From Stappia indica (GTDB taxonomy: Bacteria; Pseudomonadota; Alphaproteobacteria; Rhizobiales; Stappiaceae), in the NCBI RefSeq assembly GCF_020177335.1, contig NZ_JAIVMG010000010.1, forward strand, positions 1 through 64,000: a stretch of 64,000 nucleotides of DNA, written 5' to 3'. The position numbers and the translations under genes are program-made. Below the pieces are notes generated by a model, which had not been told where the DNA came from, made no database searches, and worked only from the letters and a program-made list of their open reading frames with translations. Position 1 is the stretch's first letter. Each line of letters starts with the position of its first letter. This document shows positions 27,133 through 35,570 of the stretch, piece after piece.

Positions 27133-28071
27133 ATGAAGGTCATCCGGCGGCATATCGCGGACTGCGGCATGGATCTGGACCGGCTGGAGGTGGGCAAGGT
27201 GCGGGTGACCTGCCTGCCGGATCTGGCGGATATCGCCTGGCCGGCGGCGGCGATCTTCGGCGGCATGACGCAGGCGGATCTGGTGGCGGCCGAAGCGGTG
27301 TCTCCGGCGGGTACGGTGGATGCCGCCGCCGGCACCGTCCGGCTCAGCTTCAACTGCTATGTGGTCGAGACCCCCGCGTTCACCGCCCTGATCGACGGCG
27401 GGATCGGCAATGGCAAGAACCGGCCCGACCGGCCGGCCTGGCACATGCGCGATACGCCCTTCTTGCAGGCGCTGGCCGCAATCGGCATCGAGCCGGAAGA
27501 CGTCGACATCGTCGTCAACACGCATCTTCATGCCGATCATGTCGGCTGGAACACGGTGCGCGATGGCGAGGTCTGGCGTCCCACCTTTCCCAATGCCCGC
27601 TATGTGGTCGCGGCGCGTGAACTGGCGCACTGGACAGCCGTTCACGCGCAAACGCCGGACGGCGACACCCTGCACGGGGCGTTTGCCGACAGCGTGCTGC
27701 CGATCGTCGAAACCGTCGGGTTCGAGGAGGTCGCGCCGGACGCGGACGTCGCGCCAGGCCTGCGTCTGCGCCCCGCGCCCGGGCATTGCCCGGGCATGGT
27801 CGTGGTCGCGCTCGACACCGGTGCGGGCGACATCCTGTTCCTCGCCGACGCGGTGCACCACCCGTTGCAACTGGCCGATGAGCGCGTCGTCAGCAACTTT
27901 TGCGAGGATCCGGATCTCGCCCGCAAGACCCGGCGTGCCCTGCTTGCCGAGGCTGCCAGCGGCGACACCATTCTCGCGCCTTACCATTTTCCCGCGCCTG
28001 TTTTCGGTCGGCTGAAGGCGGATGCGGCCGGTTTCCGGTTCGAACCACTGGAAATCGCGCAAGAAGAATAG
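27133..28071 (+). CDS. Metallo-beta-lactamase-fold hydrolase
   Basis: A 312-aa protein with the full MBL metal-binding set: THLHADH (HxHxDH) near residue 133, PAPGHCPG with the third His near 216, LADAVHH with the bridging Asp near 238, and APYHFP for the last His. The general style is that of lactonase-type MBL proteins. It lacks a signal peptide, so it acts in the cytoplasm. Its position between two binding-protein genes in a catabolic operon suggests hydrolysis of a lactone, lactam or amide intermediate. The substrate is unknown. GTGAGGA, formed by the end of the previous gene, is the likely ribosome-binding site. Confidence 0.82.
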   Translation: MKVIRRHIADCGMDLDRLEVGKVRVTCLPDLADIAWPAAAIFGGMTQADLVAAEAVSPAGTVDAAAGTVRLSFNCYVVETPAFTALIDGGIGNGKNRPDRPAWHMRDTPFLQALAAIGIEPEDVDIVVNTHLHADHVGWNTVRDGEVWRPTFPNARYVVAARELAHWTAVHAQTPDGDTLHGAFADSVLPIVETVGFEEVAPDADVAPGLRLRPAPGHCPGMVVVALDTGAGDILFLADAVHHPLQLADERVVSNFCEDPDLARKTRRALLAEAASGDTILAPYHFPAPVFGRLKADAAGFRFEPLEIAQEE

Positions 28072-28233
28072 CCGGCACATAAAACGGACGCCGCGAAACG
28101 GCGCCAACCGGATCCTCCGTCCGGCTTCCCCATCGGGAGCTTCCGGCGGACCGGTCTTTTAGAAGGGATGAGCCTGCGGCGACCGACCCACACCCGGTGG
28201 CAAGCCGCTGCATTGCATTGGAGGAGAGGACAC

Positions 28234-29400
28234 ATGAGTTTCAAAGGGTCTCTGCTGGCACTCGCGGCCACGGCGCTGGTGGCGCTGCCGGCTTCCGCCG
28301 AACCTGTGAAGATCGGCATGATCACCACCTTGTCCGGTCCCGCCGGGTATCTCGGCCAGGACATTCGCGACGGCTTCAAGCTGGCGATGGAGATGGAGGG
28401 GGGCACCCTTGGTGGGGTGCCGGCCGAACTGATCGTCGAGGATGACGGGCTGAAGCCCGGCAACGGCCGCCAGATCGCCGAACGCCTGATCACCAACGAG
28501 GGCGTCAAGCTGTTCACCGGCATCGTCTTCTCCAATGTGGCCGGCGCCACCGTGCCGGACATCGTCGACTCCGGCGCGTTTTATCTGAGCCCGAACGCAG
28601 GCCCCTCGAACCTGGCCGGCAAGGGCTGCCACGAGAACTACTTCGTCGTCTCCTGGCAGAACGACTCCCTGCATGAGAGCGCGGGCCAGAACGCCACCAA
28701 CCTTGGCTACAAATCCGCTTTCGTGCTGGCGCCGAACTATCAGGCGGGCAAGGACGCGATCGCCGGCTTCAAGCGCTATTTCAAGGGCGATATCGTCGGC
28801 GAGATCTACACCAGCCTCGACCAGACCGACTTTGCCGCCGAAATGGCGCAGATCCGCGCCGCCAAGCCGGAAGCGGTGTTCCAGTTCCACCCCGGCGGGC
28901 TCGGCATCGCCTTCCTGCGCCAGTATCAGCAGGCCGGTCTTGCCGAAACGGTGCCGATGGTGGTGGCCGCGCCGTCGATGGATGGGGTGACGCTGGCCGC
29001 CGTCGGCGATGCGGCGCTCGGGCTGAATGTCTCCAGCCACTGGAACTCGGATTTCGACAATCCGGCCAATGCGGCATTCATGAAAGCCTGGACCGCCGCC
29101 TATGACCGCCCGGCGACCTACTATGCCAGCCAGGGTTACGACACCGCGCTGGCGATGGCCTCGGCGCTGAAGGCGACCGGTGGCAGCCTCGACGATCCGG
29201 CGGCGTTCCGCGAGGCGCTGCGCAAGGCCGATTTCGCCTCCGTGCGCGGCAAGTTCGCCTTCGGCCCCAACCAGCACCCGGTACAGAACTGGTACGCGCT
29301 CAAGGTCGAAAAGGGCGCCGATGGCAAGCCGGTGCTGAAGACCGTCGGTCAGGTGTTCGAGGATCGCGGCGATACCTACGCCGCCGAGTGCAAGATGTAA
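28234..29400 (+). CDS. Liv-type ABC transporter substrate-binding protein (paralogue 2)
   Basis: A 388-aa secreted binding protein with a signal peptide ending near PASA-EP. It is obviously a duplicate of the protein at 25953-27119: PVKIGMITTLSGPAGYLGQ, GVKLFTGIVFSNVAGATVP and QTDFAAEMAQI are shared. It differs in ligand-side segments such as the region after GKGCH. GAGGAGAGGA precedes the start. A 162-bp GC-rich, hairpin-forming gap upstream could hold an internal promoter. A stem-loop with a T-rich tail follows the gene before livH. Confidence 0.88.
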   Translation: MSFKGSLLALAATALVALPASAEPVKIGMITTLSGPAGYLGQDIRDGFKLAMEMEGGTLGGVPAELIVEDDGLKPGNGRQIAERLITNEGVKLFTGIVFSNVAGATVPDIVDSGAFYLSPNAGPSNLAGKGCHENYFVVSWQNDSLHESAGQNATNLGYKSAFVLAPNYQAGKDAIAGFKRYFKGDIVGEIYTSLDQTDFAAEMAQIRAAKPEAVFQFHPGGLGIAFLRQYQQAGLAETVPMVVAAPSMDGVTLAAVGDAALGLNVSSHWNSDFDNPANAAFMKAWTAAYDRPATYYASQGYDTALAMASALKATGGSLDDPAAFREALRKADFASVRGKFAFGPNQHPVQNWYALKVEKGADGKPVLKTVGQVFEDRGDTYAAECKM

Positions 29401-29432
29401 GCCGGAAAACGGCCCCATTCGACCCATCTGGG

Positions 29433-29450
29433 GGCGGCGTACGCGCCGCC
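29433..29450 (+). terminator. Stem-loop with T-rich tail between binding protein and livH
   Basis: GGCGGCG (29433-29439) and CGCCGCC (29444-29450) form a perfect 7-bp stem with a TACG loop, followed by TCATTTTCT. The stem is short for a full terminator. It probably attenuates transcription into the permease genes. Confidence 0.5.
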
Positions 29451-29485
29451 TCATTTTCTGACACCGCTTTCGGGACCCATCGGCG

Positions 29486-30400
29486 ATGACGCTTTTTCTC
29501 GAACAATTGCTGAACGGAATGCAGCTCGGCGTGACGCTGTTCCTGCTCGCCGCCGGGCTGACGCTGATCTTTGGCATCATGGGCGTCATCAACCTCGCCC
29601 ATGGGTCGATCTACATGATCGGCGCCTATGCCGGCACCTACGTGGCGGCGACCACCGGCTCGTTCCTGCTCGGCATTCCCGCAGGCCTTGCCGCCGCCGC
29701 CCTTACCGGTATCGCGGTGGAGTTTCTGGTGGTGCGCCAGCTCTATGACCGGGATCACCTCGATCAGGTGTTGGCGACCTTCGGCCTGATCCTGATCTTC
29801 AATCAGGCGATCACCATGATCTTCGGCCGGCAGCCCCTGTTCGTGGGCCTGCCGGAGGCGCTCAGCGGCTCGGTCGAGCTGTTGCCGGGATTGTTCTACC
29901 CGCTCTACCGGCTGGCGATCATCGCCGTCGGGCTTCTGGTGGCCGTCGGCCTCTACCTGCTGATCAACCGCACCCGGGTCGGCATGCTGGTGCGGGCCGG
30001 CTCCACCAACCGGGAGATGGTGCGGGCGCTCGGTGTCGATATCCGCCTGCTCTACACCGCCGTTTTCGCCCTCGGCGCCCTGCTCGCCGGGCTCGCCGGC
30101 TACATGGCCGGTCCGATCCTCGCGGTGCAGGTCGGCATGGGCGAGCAGATCCTGATCACCACCTTCGTGGTGGTCGTCATCGGCGGCGTCGGCTCGGTCA
30201 AGGGCGCCTTCTACGCCAGCCTCCTGCTCGGGGTCACCGACACGGCACTGCGGGCCTATCTGCCGGGCCTTCTGCGCCAGGTGATGGTCGGTCCGGAAGC
30301 CGATGCGCTCGGCGCGGGCATCTCCTCCATGGGGATCTACCTGCTGATGGCGATCGTCCTGCTGATCCGGCCCAAGGGGCTTTTTGCGGGAAGCACCTGA
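29486..30400 (+). CDS. livH: Liv-type ABC transporter permease (LivH)
   Basis: A 304-aa inner-membrane permease with about eight hydrophobic segments. The family start LNGMQLGVTLFLLAAGLTLI and GVINLAHGSIYMIGAYAG are visible, and GGVGSVKGAFYASLLLG lies near residue 230. It pairs with LivM to form the channel for the ligands captured by the two upstream binding proteins. It is separated from livK2 by an attenuator-like hairpin and followed closely by livM. Confidence 0.92.
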   Translation: MTLFLEQLLNGMQLGVTLFLLAAGLTLIFGIMGVINLAHGSIYMIGAYAGTYVAATTGSFLLGIPAGLAAAALTGIAVEFLVVRQLYDRDHLDQVLATFGLILIFNQAITMIFGRQPLFVGLPEALSGSVELLPGLFYPLYRLAIIAVGLLVAVGLYLLINRTRVGMLVRAGSTNREMVRALGVDIRLLYTAVFALGALLAGLAGYMAGPILAVQVGMGEQILITTFVVVVIGGVGSVKGAFYASLLLGVTDTALRAYLPGLLRQVMVGPEADALGAGISSMGIYLLMAIVLLIRPKGLFAGST

Positions 30401-30452
30401 TGCGCCTCTTCGAAACGGCGAACCGTTCCAACTCGCGGCACTGGTCAAGAAC

Positions 30453-31436
30453 ATGAGAACCCCCATCACCACATATCTTTCGCTGGCGGTGCTGCTGGTC
30501 CTGCTCGTCGCGTTGCCGACGCTGGCGGATCTGGCGAACTATCCGGCCTTCACTTCGGTGGCGACGCGCGTGCTGATCTATGGCATCGCCGCCGCCAGCC
30601 TCAACTTCGTGCTTGGCTTCGGCGGAATGGTCAGCTTCGGCCATGCGGCGTTCTTCGGCATCGGCGGCTATGTCGTCGGCATTCTGTACCAGCATTATTC
30701 GCTGGGCGAGCCGCTGTTCGGGGTCTTTCCCGGCTCCAACCAGTTGCTGGTCACGGTGCCGCTGGCGGTGCTGGTGAGCGGCGCGATGGCCGCCCTGATC
30801 GGCGCCCTGTCCCTGCGCACCGGCGGTGTGCAGTTCATCATGATCACCCTGGCCTTCGCGCAGATGCTGTTCTTCCTGTTCGTGTCGCTGAAGACCTATG
30901 GCGGCGATGATGGTCTGATCATCCGCCGGGCAAACGAGCTGGGCGATCTGAACCTGCGCGACCGCCAGACCATGTATTACCTCTGTCTGACGATTGCCGT
31001 CTCGTTCCTCTTCCTCCTGTGGCGGATCGTCAATTCCCGGTTTGGCAATGTGTTGATCGGCCTGAGGCAAAGCGAACGGCGCATGGCTGCCCTCGGCCTG
31101 TCCGCCTATCGCTACAAGCTGGCGGCCTTCGTCATCTCCGGCATGGGCTGCGGTCTCGCCGGGGCGTTGATGGCCAATTTCCTGCGCTACGTCAGCCCGG
31201 ACATGATGCACTGGACCAAGTCCGGCGAGCTGATGGTGATGGTGATCCTCGGCGGTGTCGGCACCCTGTTCGGGCCGTTCATCGGCGCCGGTGCCTTCAT
31301 CATGCTGGAATCGCTGCTCGCCGCCTGGACCGAAAACTGGCAGCTCGGCCTCGGCTTCATCCTGTTGCTGCTGGTGCTTTACACCAATGGCGGGCTCCAG
31401 GCCCTGTTCTCCCGCCTGTTCCGGAGGGACGCATGA
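30453..31436 (+). CDS. livM: Liv-type ABC transporter permease (LivM)
   Basis: A 327-aa permease with about nine hydrophobic segments. It has the LivM landmarks NFVLGFGGMVSFGHAAFFGI and VMVILGGVGTLFGPFIGA. The ATG at 30453 is chosen; an in-frame TTG at 30384 would overlap livH and add a polar leader not expected in this family. The ribosome-binding site is weak at either position. The stop overlaps the livG start (ATGA). Confidence 0.9.
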   Translation: MRTPITTYLSLAVLLVLLVALPTLADLANYPAFTSVATRVLIYGIAAASLNFVLGFGGMVSFGHAAFFGIGGYVVGILYQHYSLGEPLFGVFPGSNQLLVTVPLAVLVSGAMAALIGALSLRTGGVQFIMITLAFAQMLFFLFVSLKTYGGDDGLIIRRANELGDLNLRDRQTMYYLCLTIAVSFLFLLWRIVNSRFGNVLIGLRQSERRMAALGLSAYRYKLAAFVISGMGCGLAGALMANFLRYVSPDMMHWTKSGELMVMVILGGVGTLFGPFIGAGAFIMLESLLAAWTENWQLGLGFILLLLVLYTNGGLQALFSRLFRRDA

Positions 31437-32191
31437 CCCGGCCGATCCTCAATGTCACCGACCTTGCCAAGCGCTTTGGCGGGCTGGTGGCCACCGACAA
31501 TGTCAGCATAGACGTCCGCCCGGGCGAAATTCACGCCCTGATCGGACCGAATGGCGCCGGCAAGACCACCTTGATCAGCCAGTTGCTCGGCGAGTTGCCC
31601 CATGATGCGGGCCGCATCGAACTGGAGGGCCGCGAGATCGGCAAGCTGTCGACCGCCCGGCGGGTCCATCTGGGGCTGGCCCGGACCTTTCAGGTCACTT
31701 GCCTGCTGCCGGACTACACGGTGCTCGACAACGTCGCCATCGCCATCCAGCTGCGCCAGGGCCACAGCTTCCGCTTCTGGGGCAATGTCCGCAAGGACAG
31801 CGCCTTGCGGGAGAAGGCGCGCGGTTTCCTGCGCGATGCCGGGCTTGAGGACAGGGCGGAAGTGGTGACCGCAAACCTCTCCCACGGCGAGCAGAAGCAG
31901 CTTGAGCTGGCCGTGGCGCTGGCGACGGAGCCGCGGGTTCTGTTGCTGGACGAGCCGATGGCCGGGCTCGGCCATGTGGAGAGCGAACAGATGATCGCCA
32001 TGCTGCGCGGCTGCAAGCAGCGCGTCAGCATGATCCTGGTCGAGCATGACATGGACGCGGTGTTCGCGCTGGCCGATCGGGTGTCGGTGCTGGTCTACGG
32101 GCGGATCATCGCCACCGGCACCGTCGAGGAGATCCGTGAGAACGCCGAGGTGCGCACCGCCTATCTGGGCGAGGGAGAGGACCTATGCTGA
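31433..32191 (+). CDS. livG: Liv-type ABC transporter ATP-binding protein (LivG)
   Basis: A 252-aa ATPase. Walker A GPNGAGKTT is near 36-44, the signature is LSHGEQKQLELAVAL and Walker B is VLLLDEP. The signature reads LSHGE rather than LSGGE, which is common in this LivG subgroup. CCGGAGGGAC precedes the ATG, which overlaps the livM stop by four bases. It overlaps livF by seven bases. Confidence 0.92.
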   Translation: MTRPILNVTDLAKRFGGLVATDNVSIDVRPGEIHALIGPNGAGKTTLISQLLGELPHDAGRIELEGREIGKLSTARRVHLGLARTFQVTCLLPDYTVLDNVAIAIQLRQGHSFRFWGNVRKDSALREKARGFLRDAGLEDRAEVVTANLSHGEQKQLELAVALATEPRVLLLDEPMAGLGHVESEQMIAMLRGCKQRVSMILVEHDMDAVFALADRVSVLVYGRIIATGTVEEIRENAEVRTAYLGEGEDLC

Positions 32192-32886
32192 GCGTTTCCC
32201 GTCTGCAATCGGCCTATGGCCGCAGCCAGGTCCTGTTCGATGTCGAGCTTGAGGTCGGCGACGGCGAGGTGGTCACCCTGCTCGGCCGCAACGGCATGGG
32301 CAAGACCACGACCGTCCGCTCGATCATGGGGCTGTTGAAGCCGCTGGAGGGCGGCATCCGCTTCGGTGGGCGGGAGGTGGCGGGCGCCACCCCGGAATCC
32401 ATTGCCCGGCTTGGCGTTGGCCTGGTGCCGGAGGGGCGGCAGACCTTTGCCACCTTGACCGTGCGCGAGAACCTGGTCGCCACCGCCGCCAATCGGCTCG
32501 GTCGGCCGCGTCCCTGGACCCTCGACCGGGTCTATGACCTGTTTCCCCGTCTGCGCGAACGGGCCAGGCAGACAGCCGGCACCCTGTCCGGCGGCGAGCA
32601 ACAGATGCTGGTGGTCGGCCGGGCGCTGATGACCAACCCGAAGCTCCTGATCCTCGATGAGGCCACCGAGGGGCTGGCGCCGGTGATCCGCGCGGAAATC
32701 TGGGCCTGTATCGAGGCGCTCAAGGCCGAGGGACAGTCGATCCTGCTGATCGACAAGAACCTGGGCGTTCTGAAGCGCATCGCCGACCGGCACTACATCC
32801 TGGAAAAGGGGCGGACGGTCTGGTCCGGATCGAGCGACGACCTGACCCGCAACGCCGAACTGGTGCAGGGCTATGTCGGTCTCTAG
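32185..32886 (+). CDS. livF: Liv-type ABC transporter ATP-binding protein (LivF)
   Basis: A 233-aa ATPase. Walker A is GRNGMGKTT, the signature LSGGEQQMLVVGRAL and Walker B LLILDEATEG. Together with LivG it energises LivHM. It overlaps livG by seven bases and the aspartate-dehydrogenase-like gene by 14 bases, so transporter and enzymes are clearly one transcript. Confidence 0.92.
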   Translation: MLSVSRLQSAYGRSQVLFDVELEVGDGEVVTLLGRNGMGKTTTVRSIMGLLKPLEGGIRFGGREVAGATPESIARLGVGLVPEGRQTFATLTVRENLVATAANRLGRPRPWTLDRVYDLFPRLRERARQTAGTLSGGEQQMLVVGRALMTNPKLLILDEATEGLAPVIRAEIWACIEALKAEGQSILLIDKNLGVLKRIADRHYILEKGRTVWSGSSDDLTRNAELVQGYVGL

Positions 32887-33706
32887 CCCGGCACCCACCG
32901 TCCGCCGGTTGCGGCTGGGCTTCATCGGCTGGGGGGCGATTGCCGCCCGGGTCGGTGAGCTGCTCGCAGCGAGAAACCTTCCCGGTGTCGAGATCGTCGC
33001 CGTGGCGGTGCGCGATCCCGAGGTGGCCCGCGCCGGGCTCCCGGTGGGCGCCCGGTTGCTGCACGGGCCGGAGGATCTGGCCGGGCTCGACCTCGATTTG
33101 GTGATCGAGGCGGCGGGCCGGCCGGCGGTGGCGATCTGGGGCGAGGCGGCGCTGCGCCATGCCGGTGCCTTCGCGGTCTCCTCTACCAGCGCCTTTTGCG
33201 ACGATGCGCTGTTTTCTCAGCTTTTGGCGACGGCGCGCGAGACCGGGGGGCAGCTGATCGTGCCGCCCGGCGCGCTTGGCGGCATGGATGCGCTGGCCGC
33301 CGCCTCCGCTCTTGAGCTTGAGGCAGTGACCCACACCATCACCAAACCGCCGCACGCCTGGGCCGGAACGCCGGCGGAGGCCTGCTTCGATCCGAAAACC
33401 CTGTCGGAGCGCATGGTTTTCTTCTCCGGCACCGCGCGCGAGGCAGCCAACCGCTTCCCGCAAAACGCCAATGTGGCGGTGATTTCGGCGCTGGCCGGCC
33501 TTGGCCTGGAACGCACCCGGATCGAGCTGGTCGCCGATCCCGCCGCGCGCCTGAACAGCCACGCGGTCAAGGCTCATGGCGCCTTCGGACGGCTCGACGT
33601 ACGGCTTGAAAACGAGCCGCTGCCGGACAATCCGAAATCCTCGCAGATGACGGCGCTCAGCCTGCTGCGGCTGATCGAGAACCGGACCGCGCCGCTGGTC
33701 GCCTGA
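32873..33706 (+). CDS. Aspartate dehydrogenase-like protein (NadX family)
   Basis: A 277-aa NAD(P)-binding protein. The N-terminal Rossmann fold is GFIGWGAIA; PPGALGGMDAL and the C-terminal HAVKAHGAFGRLDVRL with LPDNPKSSQMTALS match L-aspartate dehydrogenases. The known reaction is reversible oxidation of aspartate to iminoaspartate or oxaloacetate. In NAD synthesis it supplies iminoaspartate for quinolinate, but no nadA or nadC is present here. In this operon a role on an amino or imino intermediate of an aromatic-amine pathway is more likely. It overlaps livF by 14 bases, and three short direct repeats follow it. Confidence 0.8.
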   Translation: MSVSSPAPTVRRLRLGFIGWGAIAARVGELLAARNLPGVEIVAVAVRDPEVARAGLPVGARLLHGPEDLAGLDLDLVIEAAGRPAVAIWGEAALRHAGAFAVSSTSAFCDDALFSQLLATARETGGQLIVPPGALGGMDALAAASALELEAVTHTITKPPHAWAGTPAEACFDPKTLSERMVFFSGTAREAANRFPQNANVAVISALAGLGLERTRIELVADPAARLNSHAVKAHGAFGRLDVRLENEPLPDNPKSSQMTALSLLRLIENRTAPLVA

Positions 33707-33726
33707 GCGGCTGATGTCTCCCTCAA

Positions 33727-33770
33727 AACCAAGCCTGCCCCCCAACCAAGCCTGCCCTCAACCAAGCCTG
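33727..33770 (+). repeat. Three direct repeats of AACCAAGCCTG before coxG
   Basis: Identical 11-mers AACCAAGCCTG occur at 33727-33737, 33744-33754 and 33760-33770, spaced 17 and 16 bp, and separated by C-rich filler. They fill most of the 80-bp gap between the aspartate-dehydrogenase-like gene and coxG. The AAAGGA ribosome-binding site for coxG follows directly after the last copy. Confidence 0.8.
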
Positions 33771-33786
33771 AAAGGATGCCGACCCC

Positions 33787-34275
33787 ATGGAAATGGCGAA
33801 CACCCGGCGCATCGATGCTTCACGTGAAACGGTCTGGGCCGCGATCCAGGATCCGGCGATGCTGGAAAAATGCATCCCCGGATGCAAGGGCGTGGAAAAG
33901 CTGTCCGATACGGAAATGACGGCGGTGGTGGTGCTCAAGGTCGGCCCGGTGAAGGCGACGTTCAAGGGCAAGGTGCAGTTCGAAAATGTTGCGGCTCCGG
34001 TCAGCCTGACCCTGGTCGGCGAAGGCACCGGCGGCATCGCCGGCCATGCCAAGGGCTCCGCCGATGTGGAGCTTGCGGAAGAGGAGGGAGCAACGGTGCT
34101 GAGCTATCGGATGCAGGCGCAGATCGGCGGCCGCATCGCCCAGCTTGGCGCGCGGCTGATCGATTCCACCACCCAGAAGTTGGCCGCCGAGTTCTTCAAT
34201 CGGCTGGAGGCGGAATTCGCCGAGGGCGAAGACGCGGATACGGCACTGGAGCCGGCGCTGAGCGCGGCCGGCTGA
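33787..34275 (+). CDS. coxG: CoxG-like SRPBCC-domain protein
   Basis: A 162-aa protein of the CO-dehydrogenase subunit G family, a START/SRPBCC lipid-binding fold. It begins MEMANTRRIDASRETVWAAI and has the family block CIPGCKGVEKL. CoxG proteins accompany molybdenum hydroxylases and are thought to recruit the enzyme to the membrane for electron transfer. The gene is a reliable marker that coxS and coxM downstream belong with the large subunit at 22033. Its ATG could also be the one at 33793. Confidence 0.85.
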   Translation: MEMANTRRIDASRETVWAAIQDPAMLEKCIPGCKGVEKLSDTEMTAVVVLKVGPVKATFKGKVQFENVAAPVSLTLVGEGTGGIAGHAKGSADVELAEEEGATVLSYRMQAQIGGRIAQLGARLIDSTTQKLAAEFFNRLEAEFAEGEDADTALEPALSAAG

Positions 34276-34296
34276 TCCGGACGGGATGAGACACAG

Positions 34297-34767
34297 ATGA
34301 CCCGACTGACCCTAGAACTCAATGGCCGGATGGTCACCGACGATGTCGAGGACCGGACCCTGCTCGTCGACTTCCTGCGTGCCCGGCAGGGGCAGACGGG
34401 AACCCATGTGGGCTGCGACACCAGCCAGTGCGGTGCCTGTGTCGTGCATGTGGATGGCGTCTCGGTCAAATCCTGCAACATGCTGGCGCTGCAATGCGCC
34501 GGCCGCAAGGTGACCACCGTGGAGGGGCTGGCGCAGGATGGGGTGTTGCACCCGATGCAACAGGCCTTTCACGACAACCACGGCCTGCAATGCGGCTTCT
34601 GCACCCCCGGCATGATCATGTCCGCCATCGACATGGTCGAGCGTCATGGCCCCGCTCTCGATGAAGCCACCGTGCGTCACGACCTTGAGGGCAACATCTG
34701 CCGGTGCACCGGCTATGAGAACATCGTCAAGGCGATCCTTGTCGGAGCGAAGGTGATGACCGCATGA
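34297..34767 (+). CDS. coxS: Molybdenum hydroxylase small [2Fe-2S] subunit
   Basis: A 156-aa iron-sulfur subunit with two 2Fe-2S clusters. The plant-ferredoxin-type cluster is [16 protein letters not shown] plus the Cys in KSCNML; the second is CGFCTPGM and [10 protein letters not shown]. It relays electrons from the molybdenum centre to the FAD subunit. It ends in a 4-base overlap (ATGA) with coxM. All eight expected cysteines are present. Confidence 0.93.
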   Translation: MTRLTLELNGRMVTDDVEDRTLLVDFLRARQGQTGTHVGCDTSQCGACVVHVDGVSVKSCNMLALQCAGRKVTTVEGLAQDGVLHPMQQAFHDNHGLQCGFCTPGMIMSAIDMVERHGPALDEATVRHDLEGNICRCTGYENIVKAILVGAKVMTA

Positions 34768-35570
34768 ACGGCTTTGCGTATCTGAGACCGGGCGATCTGG
34801 CCGAGGCGCTGGCGTTTTTGCGGGAGGGGGATGAGGCCAGCCCTTTGGCCGGCGGGCAGACCCTGGTGCCGACCATGAAACAGGGGCTGGCCGCTCCGGA
34901 GACCCTGATTGATCTGGGCGGTCTCGCCGAGCTGGCGGGCTTGAGGGTGACGCCGACCCATGTGGAGGTCGGCGCCATGTGTCCTCATGCGGCGGTTGCC
35001 GCCGCCCCTGGGGTTCGGGCGGCCTGCCCGGCGCTGGCGGAACTCGCCGGCATGATCGGCGATGCGCAGGTGCGCAATCGCGGCACCATCGGCGGCTCGA
35101 TCGCCAACAACGATCCGGCGGCGGACTATCCGGCGGCCTGTCTGGGGCTGAATGCGGTGATCCGCACAGACCGCCGGGACATTGCCGCCGATGACTTCTT
35201 CCTCGGCATGTTCGAGACCGCGCTGGAACCGGGGGAGTTGATCGTCAGCGTTGCCTTTCCGCGCTGCCGCGAGGCGGCCTATCTGAAGTTCCGCAACCCC
35301 GCCTCACGTTTCGCCCTGGCCGGTGTCTTCCTCGCCCGCCATGCAGATGGCGTGCGCATCGCCGTGACCGGCGCCGGAACGGATGGCGTGTTTCGCTGGA
35401 GCGAGGCGGAAGCGGCGCTCGGCCGCGAGTTCACCGCATCGGCGCTGGCCGGGCTGGCTGTGCCGGTGGAGGACATGCTGGGAGACCTCCACGCGGCGGC
35501 CGATTATCGGGCTCATCTTGTCAAGGTGCTGACAGCGCGTGCATTGGCGGTCATCAGCGAACGATCCTAG
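34764..35570 (+). CDS. coxM: Molybdenum hydroxylase medium FAD-binding subunit
   Basis: A 268-aa FAD subunit. The two flavin-binding blocks are AGGQTLVP (about 30-37) and [14 protein letters not shown] (about 110-123). It passes electrons from the FeS subunit to an acceptor. It is the last gene of the 22033-35570 unit. Its TAG stop interlocks with the stop of the converging gene: the four bases CTAG at 35567-35570 serve both. There is therefore no room for a dedicated terminator. Confidence 0.92.
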   Translation: MNGFAYLRPGDLAEALAFLREGDEASPLAGGQTLVPTMKQGLAAPETLIDLGGLAELAGLRVTPTHVEVGAMCPHAAVAAAPGVRAACPALAELAGMIGDAQVRNRGTIGGSIANNDPAADYPAACLGLNAVIRTDRRDIAADDFFLGMFETALEPGELIVSVAFPRCREAAYLKFRNPASRFALAGVFLARHADGVRIAVTGAGTDGVFRWSEAEAALGREFTASALAGLAVPVEDMLGDLHAAADYRAHLVKVLTARALAVISERS

